Assembly (NCBI RefSeq): GCF_014863405.1
Contig: NZ_JACZZA010000001.1
Span: forward strand, 434,001-498,000
Direction of reading: 5' to 3'
Length of the DNA stretch: 64,000 bases
Origin: Dyella acidiphila
GTDB lineage: Bacteria; Pseudomonadota; Gammaproteobacteria; Xanthomonadales; Rhodanobacteraceae
A program made the translations under genes and the position numbers. Every line of letters starts with the position of its first letter. Positions within the stretch are counted from its first letter, which is position 1. Of this stretch, positions 47,594 through 56,269 are shown piece after piece. The notes below the pieces were generated by a model. The model was not told the origin of the DNA and searched no databases. It saw only the letters and a program-made list of their open reading frames with translations.

Positions 47594-49930
47594 CTACCCA
47601 GGCATATTCCAGCTATGCAGATCGTGCCGGCCGGCCAGCGCCTCGCCCAGCGCCTGCGCACTTTGCGCCCAGGTGAGGGTCAGCACCCGCCCAGGCGACG
47701 GCAGCTCGCCGCGCTCCCGGGCCGCCAACGCCACGGCAATGCTGTCGGCCAACGCGGCGGGGCTGTCGTCCTGGAAATACAGCGCGCCGTCGCCAGCCAC
47801 CTCTCTGAATACCGGGATATCCCTTACCAACAGCGGCACGCCGCGATGTGCCGCCTCGATCAAGGGCAAGCCGAAGCCCTCGCCGAACGAGGTCGCCAGC
47901 AATAGCGCGGCATCCCGGTAAACAAGCTCCAGCCCGGCATCGCTGATGCCCTGGAACCAATACAGCCGGCGCCCCTGCTCGGCATGCCCGGCCAGCCGGC
48001 CGGCCAGGGCATCCACGCGCCAGCCGCGCTTGCCGACCACCACCAGCACCGCCTCCGAGCCGTTCGACCACAGTTGCTCGAATGCCCTCAGCGCCACCTC
48101 GTGGCCTTTGCGCGGCTCGACCGTTCCCACCATCAACACCAGCGGCCGCCCGGCGATCGCCGCCAGGCTGCGCGCAACGGCGGCATCGGTGCCGCCCATC
48201 GCCATGCCGGCGTCGAGGTCGGCGCCCAGGTGGAAATAGCCGATCTGCAACGAACCCGCCCTGGCCGGCCGCGTCGCCTCGAGCCAGTCGCGGTATTCCA
48301 CGGCAACTGCCCTGGAGATGGCGATGATGCGATCGGAAACCTCGGCGATCGCCCGATACCAGCGCTGCATGTCCGGCGCCAGCCCGGGCGGAAACCAATC
48401 CGGATACAAGGCCGGAAGCAGATCGTAGAGCACGAACTGGATCGATACGCCGCGTTCGCGCAAGGCCCGGAAATAGTCCAGCCGCGCCGGCACGATATGC
48501 GCGCAAAGGTCCAGGCCAAGGAAGATATCCCCCGCCGACATGTCCACTTCGGCATCCACGCCGGGGGCCTGCTCGAAACCAAGAAACTCTGTCGCAAATT
48601 GCCGCGCATACCGATAACCGTTGCCGGCCGGATCCGCATACACCGGCTCCACGCGCAAAACATCGGGTGCTGCGTCCAGCAACTGCGCCAACACATTGCG
48701 CACCACCCGCTGCACGCCGCTTTTTGCATCGGTGCCGGACAAGGTGGAAACATCCACCAGCAATTGGGTCTGCTCGCCGCCCAGGGGATACTTTTCAGCC
48801 AGTGCCCGCGCCGTTTGCAACCAATGCGCTTCGTCTGGCGGCACGCTGTTCGCACCCAGCACTTGCGCCGCCAGCTGCCGCCTCGGGCTGGAACGCACCA
48901 GGCTTTCTATGGCTTGTGCATAGGCAAGGGCGACCTGCTTCGTATCGTGCAGCACTTCAGTGCCGCGACTTTCTTGCCGCTGCAGCGCCACCACCTGCAC
49001 GCGAGAGGCAAGCTGCGGACCGTACCAATCGGCAATCAGGTCCTTGTCCGCATGAGCATGGACTACCACCCCTTCTGCGTCGGCGAGGATCCGCCAGCTG
49101 CAAGGATATTTCGCGGCCACGTCGCGCTCGTTTTCGGCGCGCTGGCGCTCGATCAAGGCCGGATAGCCGTGCGATTCGTAGAGCGCGCGCCACCAGATCC
49201 GTGGATGCTCGCCGCTGGATTCCAGCTGACGAAGAACATCCCCCCAATGGCATCGCTCCAGCACGACAAGCCCTGGAATCTCTTCCAGCAAGGCCAACAT
49301 GCGCAGGTACAAGGTGGCATCAGCTACGTGGTAGACCACGCGATCGTAGTCTGCCGCACATGCGCGAAAGGACTCGATATCGAGCCGCCGCACTGCCAGG
49401 TTACCGACTGGCTCACTGTCGTCGCTGATCAGATCGACGTCGTAGCTGTCGGCCAGCAGCGATAGCAGCTCCATGCCTGTGGCGGCCTGGGCGTCAGCCG
49501 CGGCCAGCGAAGTAATCAAGGCCAGACGCAAGCGCGGCGTAGCGGCCGACATGGACTCGGCCGCCAGCGCGTTCACTGTGTACGGCGGCGCTTGTGCAAC
49601 CTCGCCGCCAGTGCCTGCGCGCTGTTTCAACAAGCGAAACGCTTCGCTTGCCGTGCGCGATAAACCGTCGCTGCTCCGCAACGACGCCAGATGGATCATC
49701 GTGGCGGTCGGCGTGACTTCGCTGAGCGACACTCCCGACACCAGCGCGATCATCCGCCGCTTCAGGCCGGGATGCAGGTCCAGCAAGCGGCCTGTCACAC
49801 CTCTCACTGCAGGCTGCTGCAGCGCGTACCGCCCCACGGATACGGAGGCGGTGCGCAGCGTTTCCTTGGTCATCGCCAGCAGCCGCGATACAGCAAGGCG
49901 TATGCGCGAATGGCGCAGAGATGAAGCCAT
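47594..49930 (-). CDS. Multidomain glycosyltransferase with a partial N-terminal GT-B half and a full GT4 module
   Basis: 778 residues. Residues ~40-110 form a basic helical module (DLHPGLKRRMIALVS) resembling the 74-residue protein at 10341-10565. Residues ~134-320 match the first half only of module B of the 1244-residue enzyme (shared VVYH, SHGYPALI, GVVVHAHADKDLI and YGP segments), without its donor-binding half. Residues 389-778 are a complete module C (LLVDVSTLSGTDAKSGVQ, MVGTVEPRKGHEVAL, FGEGFGLPLIEAAHRG). Starts 8 bases after the metB stop, so it is cotranscribed with metB. Likely one active transferase site; the partial domain may bind acceptor. Confidence 0.87.
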   Translation of the reverse strand: MASSLRHSRIRLAVSRLLAMTKETLRTASVSVGRYALQQPAVRGVTGRLLDLHPGLKRRMIALVSGVSLSEVTPTATMIHLASLRSSDGLSRTASEAFRLLKQRAGTGGEVAQAPPYTVNALAAESMSAATPRLRLALITSLAAADAQAATGMELLSLLADSYDVDLISDDSEPVGNLAVRRLDIESFRACAADYDRVVYHVADATLYLRMLALLEEIPGLVVLERCHWGDVLRQLESSGEHPRIWWRALYESHGYPALIERQRAENERDVAAKYPCSWRILADAEGVVVHAHADKDLIADWYGPQLASRVQVVALQRQESRGTEVLHDTKQVALAYAQAIESLVRSSPRRQLAAQVLGANSVPPDEAHWLQTARALAEKYPLGGEQTQLLVDVSTLSGTDAKSGVQRVVRNVLAQLLDAAPDVLRVEPVYADPAGNGYRYARQFATEFLGFEQAPGVDAEVDMSAGDIFLGLDLCAHIVPARLDYFRALRERGVSIQFVLYDLLPALYPDWFPPGLAPDMQRWYRAIAEVSDRIIAISRAVAVEYRDWLEATRPARAGSLQIGYFHLGADLDAGMAMGGTDAAVARSLAAIAGRPLVLMVGTVEPRKGHEVALRAFEQLWSNGSEAVLVVVGKRGWRVDALAGRLAGHAEQGRRLYWFQGISDAGLELVYRDAALLLATSFGEGFGLPLIEAAHRGVPLLVRDIPVFREVAGDGALYFQDDSPAALADSIAVALAARERGELPSPGRVLTLTWAQSAQALGEALAGRHDLHSWNMPG

Positions 49931-49938
49931 TGGCTAGA

Positions 49939-51111
49939 TCAGCTATTGCCCAGGGCGAACGCCAGCTCGTCGCGCAAGTCGGCAATATCCTCCACACCGA
50001 CCGACAGGCGGATCAAACCGTCGCTGATGCCCAGCCGCTTGCGGTTCGCGACCGGTACGGAAGCGTGGGTCATGATCGCCGGATGCTCGATCAGGCTTTC
50101 GACGCCGCCCAGCGATTCGGCCAGTGCAAACAGCTCGCAACGCTCCAGCATGCGCCGGGCCTTTTTCAGGCCGCCCTTGACCTCGGCACTGATGATGCCG
50201 CCGAAACCGTCCATCTGGCGCCGCGCCAACGCATGCTGCGGGTGGGATTTCAGCCCCGGATAAATCACGCGCTCCACCGCCGGATGCCGGTCCAGCCAGC
50301 GCGCCAGTTCCAGCGCACTTTCGCAATGCGCGCGCATGCGCAGGTGCAGGGTCTTCAGGCCGCGCATGGCCAGGAACGCATCGAACGGGCCGGCAATGGC
50401 GCCGACCGAGTTCTGCAGGAAAGCCATTTGTTCGGCCATTTCCTTGCTGCCGGCCACCACGATGCCGCCCACCATGTCGGAGTGCCCGTTCAAATACTTG
50501 GTCGCCGAATGCAGCACCAGATCGGCGCCGTGTTCCAGCGGGCGCTGCAGGATCGGCGAGCAGAAGGTGTTGTCGACCACCAGGATCAGCCCATGCTTTT
50601 TGGCAAAGCGCGCCACCTTGGCCAGGTCGACCAGCTTGAGCATGGGATTGGTCGGCGTCTCGGCCCAGATCATGCGCGTATTGGGCTTGAGCGCAGCCTT
50701 CAGCGCATCGGCATCGTTGAGATCGATGAAGCTGAAATCGAGTCCGGCCGAACGGCGGCGCACACGCTCGAACAAGCGGTAGCTGCCACCGTACAAGTCA
50801 TCCATCGCGATCACATGGCTGCCGCTGTCGAGCAGGTCGAGCACCGTCGCCGCGGCGGCGAGGCCGGAGCCGAAGGCAAATCCCGCCACCCCGCCTTCCA
50901 GGTCAGCGACACAGCCTTCATATGCCATGCGTGTAGGATTCTGCGTGCGGGAGTATTCGTAGCCCTTGTGGCGCCCGGGACTTTCCTGCACGTACGTGGA
51001 CGTCGCATAGATGGGCGTCATGATCGCGCCCGTAGTGGGATCGGGGTGCTGGCCGGCATGGATGGCACGAGTACCCAAGCCGTGCGGCCGATTCTTTTTC
51101 GTTATACCCAT
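49939..51111 (-). CDS. metB: Cystathionine gamma-synthase/gamma-lyase family PLP enzyme
   Basis: 390 residues from ATG 51111 (AGGAC upstream); the frame continues upstream but without family similarity. PLP Lys205 in [16 protein letters not shown]; other signatures are [23 protein letters not shown] and [13 protein letters not shown]. It either joins an activated homoserine with cysteine (synthase) or cleaves cystathionine (lyase); the two cannot be separated by eye. In Xanthomonas this gene borders the O-antigen locus opposite etfA, and it has the same role here. A divergent glycosyltransferase set starts 196 bases away. Confidence 0.93.
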   Translation of the reverse strand: MGITKKNRPHGLGTRAIHAGQHPDPTTGAIMTPIYATSTYVQESPGRHKGYEYSRTQNPTRMAYEGCVADLEGGVAGFAFGSGLAAAATVLDLLDSGSHVIAMDDLYGGSYRLFERVRRRSAGLDFSFIDLNDADALKAALKPNTRMIWAETPTNPMLKLVDLAKVARFAKKHGLILVVDNTFCSPILQRPLEHGADLVLHSATKYLNGHSDMVGGIVVAGSKEMAEQMAFLQNSVGAIAGPFDAFLAMRGLKTLHLRMRAHCESALELARWLDRHPAVERVIYPGLKSHPQHALARRQMDGFGGIISAEVKGGLKKARRMLERCELFALAESLGGVESLIEHPAIMTHASVPVANRKRLGISDGLIRLSVGVEDIADLRDELAFALGNS

Positions 51112-51307
51112 GTTAACTAGTGTCCTGGACCGGGTGACGATATGTCTAAAACCTGTCATCTTACGCCCCCACCTGAATGAAAAATACGCCCGCAGGAAGC
51201 CAGCAGCGCGATACCGGCGTGCACCGGAAGCACGGGGGAACCGGGATCGCAGTGAAGTAAGCACGCGGTGGCGGCCGCTTGCGGGCGGCCTGGGGGACAG
51301 CACAGCA

Positions 51308-52765
51308 ATGAAATTTCTCCTGTACGCAAATTCAAATAAAACCAATATCGGGGAACAGCTAGGCACAGCGGATTACAGTTACTTCTTCTTGCTGCGTGCC
51401 TTTGCGACCGTGCTGGAGGACTTGGGAGAAGTCATTCCAGTTTCAAATATTTCAAACGTTGATGCCCTGTACCAGCGTTACCGGGCGCAAGGCGAAGCCT
51501 GCGTGCTGTTGTCGTTTGCCCCGCCGCACAAGACCACTCTCGACCTGGCCTGCCCGATCGTGCCGGTGTTCGCCTGGGAATATCCGGAGATTCCGGAGCG
51601 GCTCGAAGAAGAATCCTGGCAGGACGATCCCCGGCACGACTGGCGCCTGCCGCTCGGCCTCGCGGGCAGAGCCATCTGCCTGTCGACGCATACTGCCGAA
51701 GCCGTGCGCCGCAGCCTCGGCCGCAATTATCCGATCGCCGCCATTCCGTCGCCGCTGCCCAGGGCTACCAGTGCGCTGGCCGCGGACGGCGACCCGTTGC
51801 GTGGCGGCGGTGCGGTGTTGCGCTTCAATGCCGTGGTGGTCGACAGCCGCCTGATGGGACTGAGCGCCGACGGCATCATCGATCCAACTACCGAAGACGA
51901 AACGCCACTGGGTCCGCACGACCTGGAACTGCTGCCCGACTATCCGCACATCCGCACGCCGGATGCACCGTTGACCGGCCTGCCGGTGCAGTTTCCAGCC
52001 GAACCGGCCGACAGCGGATATGCGCCGCCCGTGGACTGCTGCTGGGATCTCCCCCCACGCAGCAACGTGCGCCTCGACTTCCACGGCCTCGTCTACACCA
52101 GCGTGCTCACGCCGTCGGCGGGCCGGAAGAATTGGGAAGACCTGGTCACCGCCTTCTGCTGGGCATTCCGCGACAACGAAGACGCCACCCTGCTGCTGAA
52201 GCTGACCGGCACCGACCTCACGCACAACCATCATCAGCTGCTGATGATGTTGACCAAGCTGTCGCCGCTCAAATGCCGTGTCGTGGCAATTTACGGCTAC
52301 TTGTCGGACCGCGACTACGAGGCGCTGGCCGAAGTAAGCACCTATTACGTCAACGCCTCGCTGTGCGAAGGACTGTGCCTGCCGCTGGTGGAATTCCTCA
52401 ACCGCGGCATTCCGGCCATTGCTCCGGACAACACGGCGATGGCCGACTACATCCACGAGGACATCGCATTCGTCCTAAAAAGTCATCCCGGTACTCCCAC
52501 GGTGTGGCCGCATGGCGATCATCAGATCAATCGCACCACCTACTGCCAACTTGACTGGGGATCGCTGGTGGAAGCATTTCGGCAGAGCTACGAGGTGGCC
52601 TACTGCCAGCCCGATCGCTATCGCGACATGGCGGCACAGGCTTCGCAGGTCATCCAGGATTACTGCGGCCACCAGGTCGTAAGGGCATCGCTCGGCGAAT
52701 TCTTCCGCATTGCAGCTTTCGAGCAGGACTGCGATGCGGGCATGCTGGCCGCAACGTCGAGCTGA
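51308..52765 (+). CDS. Glycosyltransferase, GT-B type (paralogue 1 of a tandem pair)
   Basis: 485 residues from ATG 51308 (GGGGGA ribosome site). The frame is open upstream, but that is shadow of metB. N-terminal half: YSYFFLLRAFATVLEDLGEV, GEACVLLSFAPPHKT, IVPVFAWEYPEIPE. C-terminal half: GRKNWEDLVTAFCWAFRD, ATLLLKLTGTDL, and the donor site ASLCEGLCLPLVEFLNRG (E-x7-E). It shares all these landmarks with the next gene. An insertion of ~50 residues around 190-240 distinguishes it. Specificity unknown. Confidence 0.82.
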   Translation: MKFLLYANSNKTNIGEQLGTADYSYFFLLRAFATVLEDLGEVIPVSNISNVDALYQRYRAQGEACVLLSFAPPHKTTLDLACPIVPVFAWEYPEIPERLEEESWQDDPRHDWRLPLGLAGRAICLSTHTAEAVRRSLGRNYPIAAIPSPLPRATSALAADGDPLRGGGAVLRFNAVVVDSRLMGLSADGIIDPTTEDETPLGPHDLELLPDYPHIRTPDAPLTGLPVQFPAEPADSGYAPPVDCCWDLPPRSNVRLDFHGLVYTSVLTPSAGRKNWEDLVTAFCWAFRDNEDATLLLKLTGTDLTHNHHQLLMMLTKLSPLKCRVVAIYGYLSDRDYEALAEVSTYYVNASLCEGLCLPLVEFLNRGIPAIAPDNTAMADYIHEDIAFVLKSHPGTPTVWPHGDHQINRTTYCQLDWGSLVEAFRQSYEVAYCQPDRYRDMAAQASQVIQDYCGHQVVRASLGEFFRIAAFEQDCDAGMLAATSS

Positions 52766-52782
52766 CCGGGCTGATCGCGCCG

Positions 52783-54099
52783 ATGAAACTAATCATTCAT
52801 ACCAGCACGCCGGAACAGGATCTGGCCAAGTCGCTCGGCAAGCCGGAATACAGCTACCGGTTCGTGGTCAAGGAATTCCGGCCGCTGCTGGAACAGCTGG
52901 GCACCGTGATCGAGGTCGCCGATCCCGAAAACGACGTCGACCCGATCTATGCGCAGTGCGCGGCGCGCGGCGAAGCCTGCGTATTCCTGTGCTTCCTGCC
53001 GCCGTGCAAGACACCCATCTCGCTCGAATGCCCCACCGTACCGGTGTTTGCCTGGGAATTCGAAGTGCTGCCGAACGAAGCGTTTTGCGGCAAGCCCAGG
53101 AACGATTGGCGGCGCGTGCTGAAGCGGCTCGGTGCCGCCCTCACCCACTCCAGCTACACCGTGGCGCGCACCCGCGCCGAAATGGGCGAGGATTTCCTGA
53201 TCGAAAGCATCCCCGCCCCGCTCTGGGACCGGATGCAAAGCGTGCGCCGTGCCAGCCAGCCGCCGCGCGTGCTGCGCGCCAAGGGGCTGGTGATCGACAG
53301 CACGCGCACGGACCTGCACGCCTATCGCAAGGAAACCTTGCAAGCGGCGTTACCCGATACCTTGCCGTTGCCAGCGAATACGCACTCCTACGATGAGCAG
53401 ATCGACCTGGAAGGGATTGTCTACACGGCTATCTTCAATCCCGGCGATGCGCGCAAGAACTGGCTCAAGATGATCTGCGCCTTCTGCGAGGCCTTCCGCG
53501 ACACGCGCGATGCAACGCTGCTGATCAAGCTGACCCATCACAATCCCGCGGCAATCATTCCCAACATGCTGGAAGCCATCTACACGATGGGGCCGGTGCG
53601 GTGCCGCATCTTGTTTGTGCATGCCTACCTGGACGACGACGAATACATCTCGCTGCTGCTCAACAGCACCTATGCGGTGAGCGTATCCACCGGCGAGGGG
53701 CAGTGCCTGCCATTGATGGAATACATGTCGGCCGGTATCCCTGCGATCTCCTGCCGGCACACCTCGATGGGCGACTACATCAACGAGGAATGCGCGTTCG
53801 TGGTGGATTCGAGCCTGGAGCCCGGCGCCTGGCCGCACGATCAGCGCCAGGCTTTGCGCACCATGCGCCAGCGCGTGCATCACCAATCGCTGGTGCACGC
53901 CTATCGCAAGAGTTATCACGTGGCCAAGCATGAGGCGGATGTCTACGCCGCCATGAGCGAGGCTGCCGTGCGATCGCTTAAGAACTACTGCTCCATCGCC
54001 GTGGTGCAGCCAAGACTGGAACGCTTTCTCGAACTATGCGCGCCGGAACAGAGCCTGCCGCAGCCCGCGCTCAGCATGAGCGCGGCAAGCCAGTTGTGA
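52783..54099 (+). CDS. Glycosyltransferase, GT-B type (paralogue 2 of a tandem pair)
   Basis: 438 residues. N-terminal half: YSYRFVVKEFRPLLEQLGTV, GEACVFLCFLPPCKT, TVPVFAWEFEVLPN. C-terminal half: ARKNWLKMICAFCEAFRD, ATLLIKLTHHNP, donor site VSTGEGQCLPLMEYMSAG. Start ATG is 17 bases after its paralogue. The stop overlaps the acyltransferase start (GTGA), so translation is coupled. The duplication suggests two related linkages in the glycan. Confidence 0.82.
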   Translation: MKLIIHTSTPEQDLAKSLGKPEYSYRFVVKEFRPLLEQLGTVIEVADPENDVDPIYAQCAARGEACVFLCFLPPCKTPISLECPTVPVFAWEFEVLPNEAFCGKPRNDWRRVLKRLGAALTHSSYTVARTRAEMGEDFLIESIPAPLWDRMQSVRRASQPPRVLRAKGLVIDSTRTDLHAYRKETLQAALPDTLPLPANTHSYDEQIDLEGIVYTAIFNPGDARKNWLKMICAFCEAFRDTRDATLLIKLTHHNPAAIIPNMLEAIYTMGPVRCRILFVHAYLDDDEYISLLLNSTYAVSVSTGEGQCLPLMEYMSAGIPAISCRHTSMGDYINEECAFVVDSSLEPGAWPHDQRQALRTMRQRVHHQSLVHAYRKSYHVAKHEADVYAAMSEAAVRSLKNYCSIAVVQPRLERFLELCAPEQSLPQPALSMSAASQL

Positions 54100-55292
54100 A
54101 GGCGAAGCAGCAAAACACAGATATTGAATGTCTGCGTGCCGTGGCCGTGCTGGGCGTGGCCTTCCATCATATGCAGGGCAACTTGTTTCATCCCGGGCTA
54201 CCCCAACTGCAGGGCTTCCTGCAGCATTTCAGCTATTGGTTCGGGGTTGATCTGTTCCTGGCCATTTCCGGCTATGTCATCGGCAGAAGTCTGCTGCCGC
54301 AGTTGCGGAGCCCTGGCGAACGCCTGCCGCAGCAATGGACGGTAGTGATGGCGTTCTGGATCCGCCGCGCCTGGCGCCTGCTGCCGTCCGCGTGGCTGTG
54401 GCTTGCGATCATCCTGGGCGCCACGGTGCTGACCAACCGCAGCGGCGCGTTCGGCAGCCTGCATGCCAACCTGATGGCGTCGCTGGCCGGGGTACTGAAC
54501 GTGGCGAACCTGCGCTTCGCCGACGCCTTCTTCCGCTACGAATATGGCACGAGCTTCGTCTATTGGAGCCTGTCGCTGGAAGAACAGTTCTATCTGCTGC
54601 TGCCGCTGCTGGTGCTGTGCCTGCGGCGGCGAATCGATCTGCTGATGATTGCGCTGGTCGTCATGCAATTCTTGCTGTTCCGCACGCCGTTGTGGATGGC
54701 CCTGCGCACCGACGCGATCGCCCTGGGCGTATTGCTTTCGATGGCGGAATCGAGCATCGCCTACGCCAGGGCTGAGCCTGCATTCCTACTGCGACTGGGC
54801 GCGCTGCGCGTCATCATGCCGATGGCATTGCTGACGCTGCTGGCCATGCTGGCTGCGCCTGCGCTGCAGGATCTGCAGTGGCGCATCAGCGCCATCGCCG
54901 CGATCTCGGCCGCGCTGGTCTGGTTGGCATCCTACGACAAGGATTACCTGCTGCCGGCCGGACGGTTGAAGCAGTTGCTTACGTGGATCGGCCATCGATC
55001 GTATGCCATCTACCTGATCCACATACCGGCGTATTTCTTCCTGCGCGAAGTGGCATTCCGTGCCGACCTGGCGGTAACTGCCCCGCTGCATGCCCTCGCT
55101 TGGGCCGCCACGGGCGTGGCACTGACGCTCGCGCTCGCCGACTTGAACTACCGCTTCCTGGAGCAGCCGCTGCGCCGCCACGGGCGGGCGGTTGCCGATC
55201 GCTACCTGAGCCGTCGCGGCGTGCATCGCGCTAAGGCCACTACTGCACCGCCGGACCTGGTGCTCCCCGTCTCGGCCGAGGGCACGCCCTGA
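54096..55292 (+). CDS. Acyltransferase-3 family membrane O-acyltransferase
   Basis: 398 residues from GTG 54096 overlapping the previous stop. About ten membrane helices. Family signatures: N-terminal DIECLRAVAVLGVAFHH with the conserved R and H (RAVAV/H..M), GVDLFLAISGYVIGRSLL, WSLSLEEQFYLLLPLL and the late GHRSYAIYLIHIP. These inner-membrane proteins acetylate or otherwise acylate surface sugars (OafA type). It lacks the C-terminal SGNH domain of long OafA proteins. It likely decorates the O-chain made by the adjacent transferases. Confidence 0.92.
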   Translation: MKAKQQNTDIECLRAVAVLGVAFHHMQGNLFHPGLPQLQGFLQHFSYWFGVDLFLAISGYVIGRSLLPQLRSPGERLPQQWTVVMAFWIRRAWRLLPSAWLWLAIILGATVLTNRSGAFGSLHANLMASLAGVLNVANLRFADAFFRYEYGTSFVYWSLSLEEQFYLLLPLLVLCLRRRIDLLMIALVVMQFLLFRTPLWMALRTDAIALGVLLSMAESSIAYARAEPAFLLRLGALRVIMPMALLTLLAMLAAPALQDLQWRISAIAAISAALVWLASYDKDYLLPAGRLKQLLTWIGHRSYAIYLIHIPAYFFLREVAFRADLAVTAPLHALAWAATGVALTLALADLNYRFLEQPLRRHGRAVADRYLSRRGVHRAKATTAPPDLVLPVSAEGTP

Positions 55293-55364
55293 TGCCGGGT
55301 CGCCATACCGTCCTTGCCCGCCAGCGCGCGCCAATCAACACCAAGTACTAGCCGGAGTTACTGC

Positions 55365-56228
55365 ATGTCCACCCTGACCAGGAAGCTTTTGCGATATCTG
55401 CCGGCGGTACAGCGTCGTACCCGTGACATCGCGGAAAGCCCTGCTCCCGCTCCGATTGCAGAAGAGCCCGCGGCGCCGCAACCCAACTCCGCCGACCTGG
55501 GTCTGTTCGACTCGGTGCTCAGCGGCTGGTACCAGAACGACACCAACGAAGTGTTTCGAGGCATTCCGATCGGCGCCGACGACGTGGTCGTCGATGTCGG
55601 CTGCGGCAACGGCGGCAGCGGCCTGTTCTGCGCCAAGCGCGGCGCCAAGGTAATCGCCATCGATATCGATCCGCAGGTGATTGCCGACACCCGCACGCGG
55701 CTGGAAGGCAATGCACCCGGCGGTTTCGAGGCCTATGTCAGCGATGCCAATCCTTTGCCGCTGGCGGATGGCATCGCGACGCGCGTGCTATGCACCGAAG
55801 TGCTGGAGCACGTGGACGATCCCTACCAGGTCATGCGCGAGCTGTATCGGATCGGCAAGCCCGGTGCGCGCTATCTGCTGACCGCACCCGACGCCCTGCA
55901 GGAACACTTGCAGGAGCGCGTTGCGCCACCGGTCTATTTCCAGAAGCCCAACCACATCCGCATCATCGAGCGCGAAGCATTTGTCGCCATGGCCGAACGT
56001 GCCGGCCTGGTGGTGGAAGACCGCGCCTATTACGGCTTTTTCTGGTCGATCTGGATGGCGCTGTTCTGGTCGTGCAAAGTGGATCTCGGCAGCCCCAATC
56101 ATCCAGTTCTCAACCACTGGACCCAGGCGTGGGGCGCCTTGCTTTCCACGGACGAGGGCAAGGAGCTCAAGCACAAGCTCGATGCATTCATGCCCAAGAG
56201 CCAGGTGCTGGTCGCGCGCAAGCCGTAA
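55365..56228 (+). CDS. SAM-dependent methyltransferase, class I
   Basis: 287 residues from ATG 55365 (GGAG eight bases upstream). The N-terminal ~45 residues are basic then Pro/Ala-rich. SAM motif I is VVVDVGCGNGGSG (residues 75-87), followed by VIAIDIDPQ and CTEVLEHVDDPYQVM, typical of methyltransferase type 11/UbiG-like enzymes. The N-terminus LTRKLLRYLPAVQRRTR is a short amphipathic basic helix of the type seen in other enzymes here. Probably methylates a sugar of the glycan; small-molecule methylation cannot be excluded. Confidence 0.85.
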   Translation: MSTLTRKLLRYLPAVQRRTRDIAESPAPAPIAEEPAAPQPNSADLGLFDSVLSGWYQNDTNEVFRGIPIGADDVVVDVGCGNGGSGLFCAKRGAKVIAIDIDPQVIADTRTRLEGNAPGGFEAYVSDANPLPLADGIATRVLCTEVLEHVDDPYQVMRELYRIGKPGARYLLTAPDALQEHLQERVAPPVYFQKPNHIRIIEREAFVAMAERAGLVVEDRAYYGFFWSIWMALFWSCKVDLGSPNHPVLNHWTQAWGALLSTDEGKELKHKLDAFMPKSQVLVARKP

Positions 56229-56232
56229 GCAC

Positions 56233-56258
56233 CACGGCGCCGCCAACGCGGCACCGTG
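56233..56258. terminator. Hairpin between convergent methyltransferase and glycosyltransferase genes
   Basis: 11-bp stem CACGGCGCCGC/GCGGCACCGTG with one mismatch and loop CAAC, filling the 41-base gap between two convergent stops. It probably ends both transcripts although no T-tract is present. Confidence 0.55.
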
Positions 56259-56269
56259 ACATGCTTAGA

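Noticed and set aside
51112-51307. Met-box operator upstream of metB
   Set aside because: Only scattered AGAC-like fragments were found, no tandem 8-mers resembling AGACGTCT, so regulation by the MetJ-H1 protein cannot be claimed.
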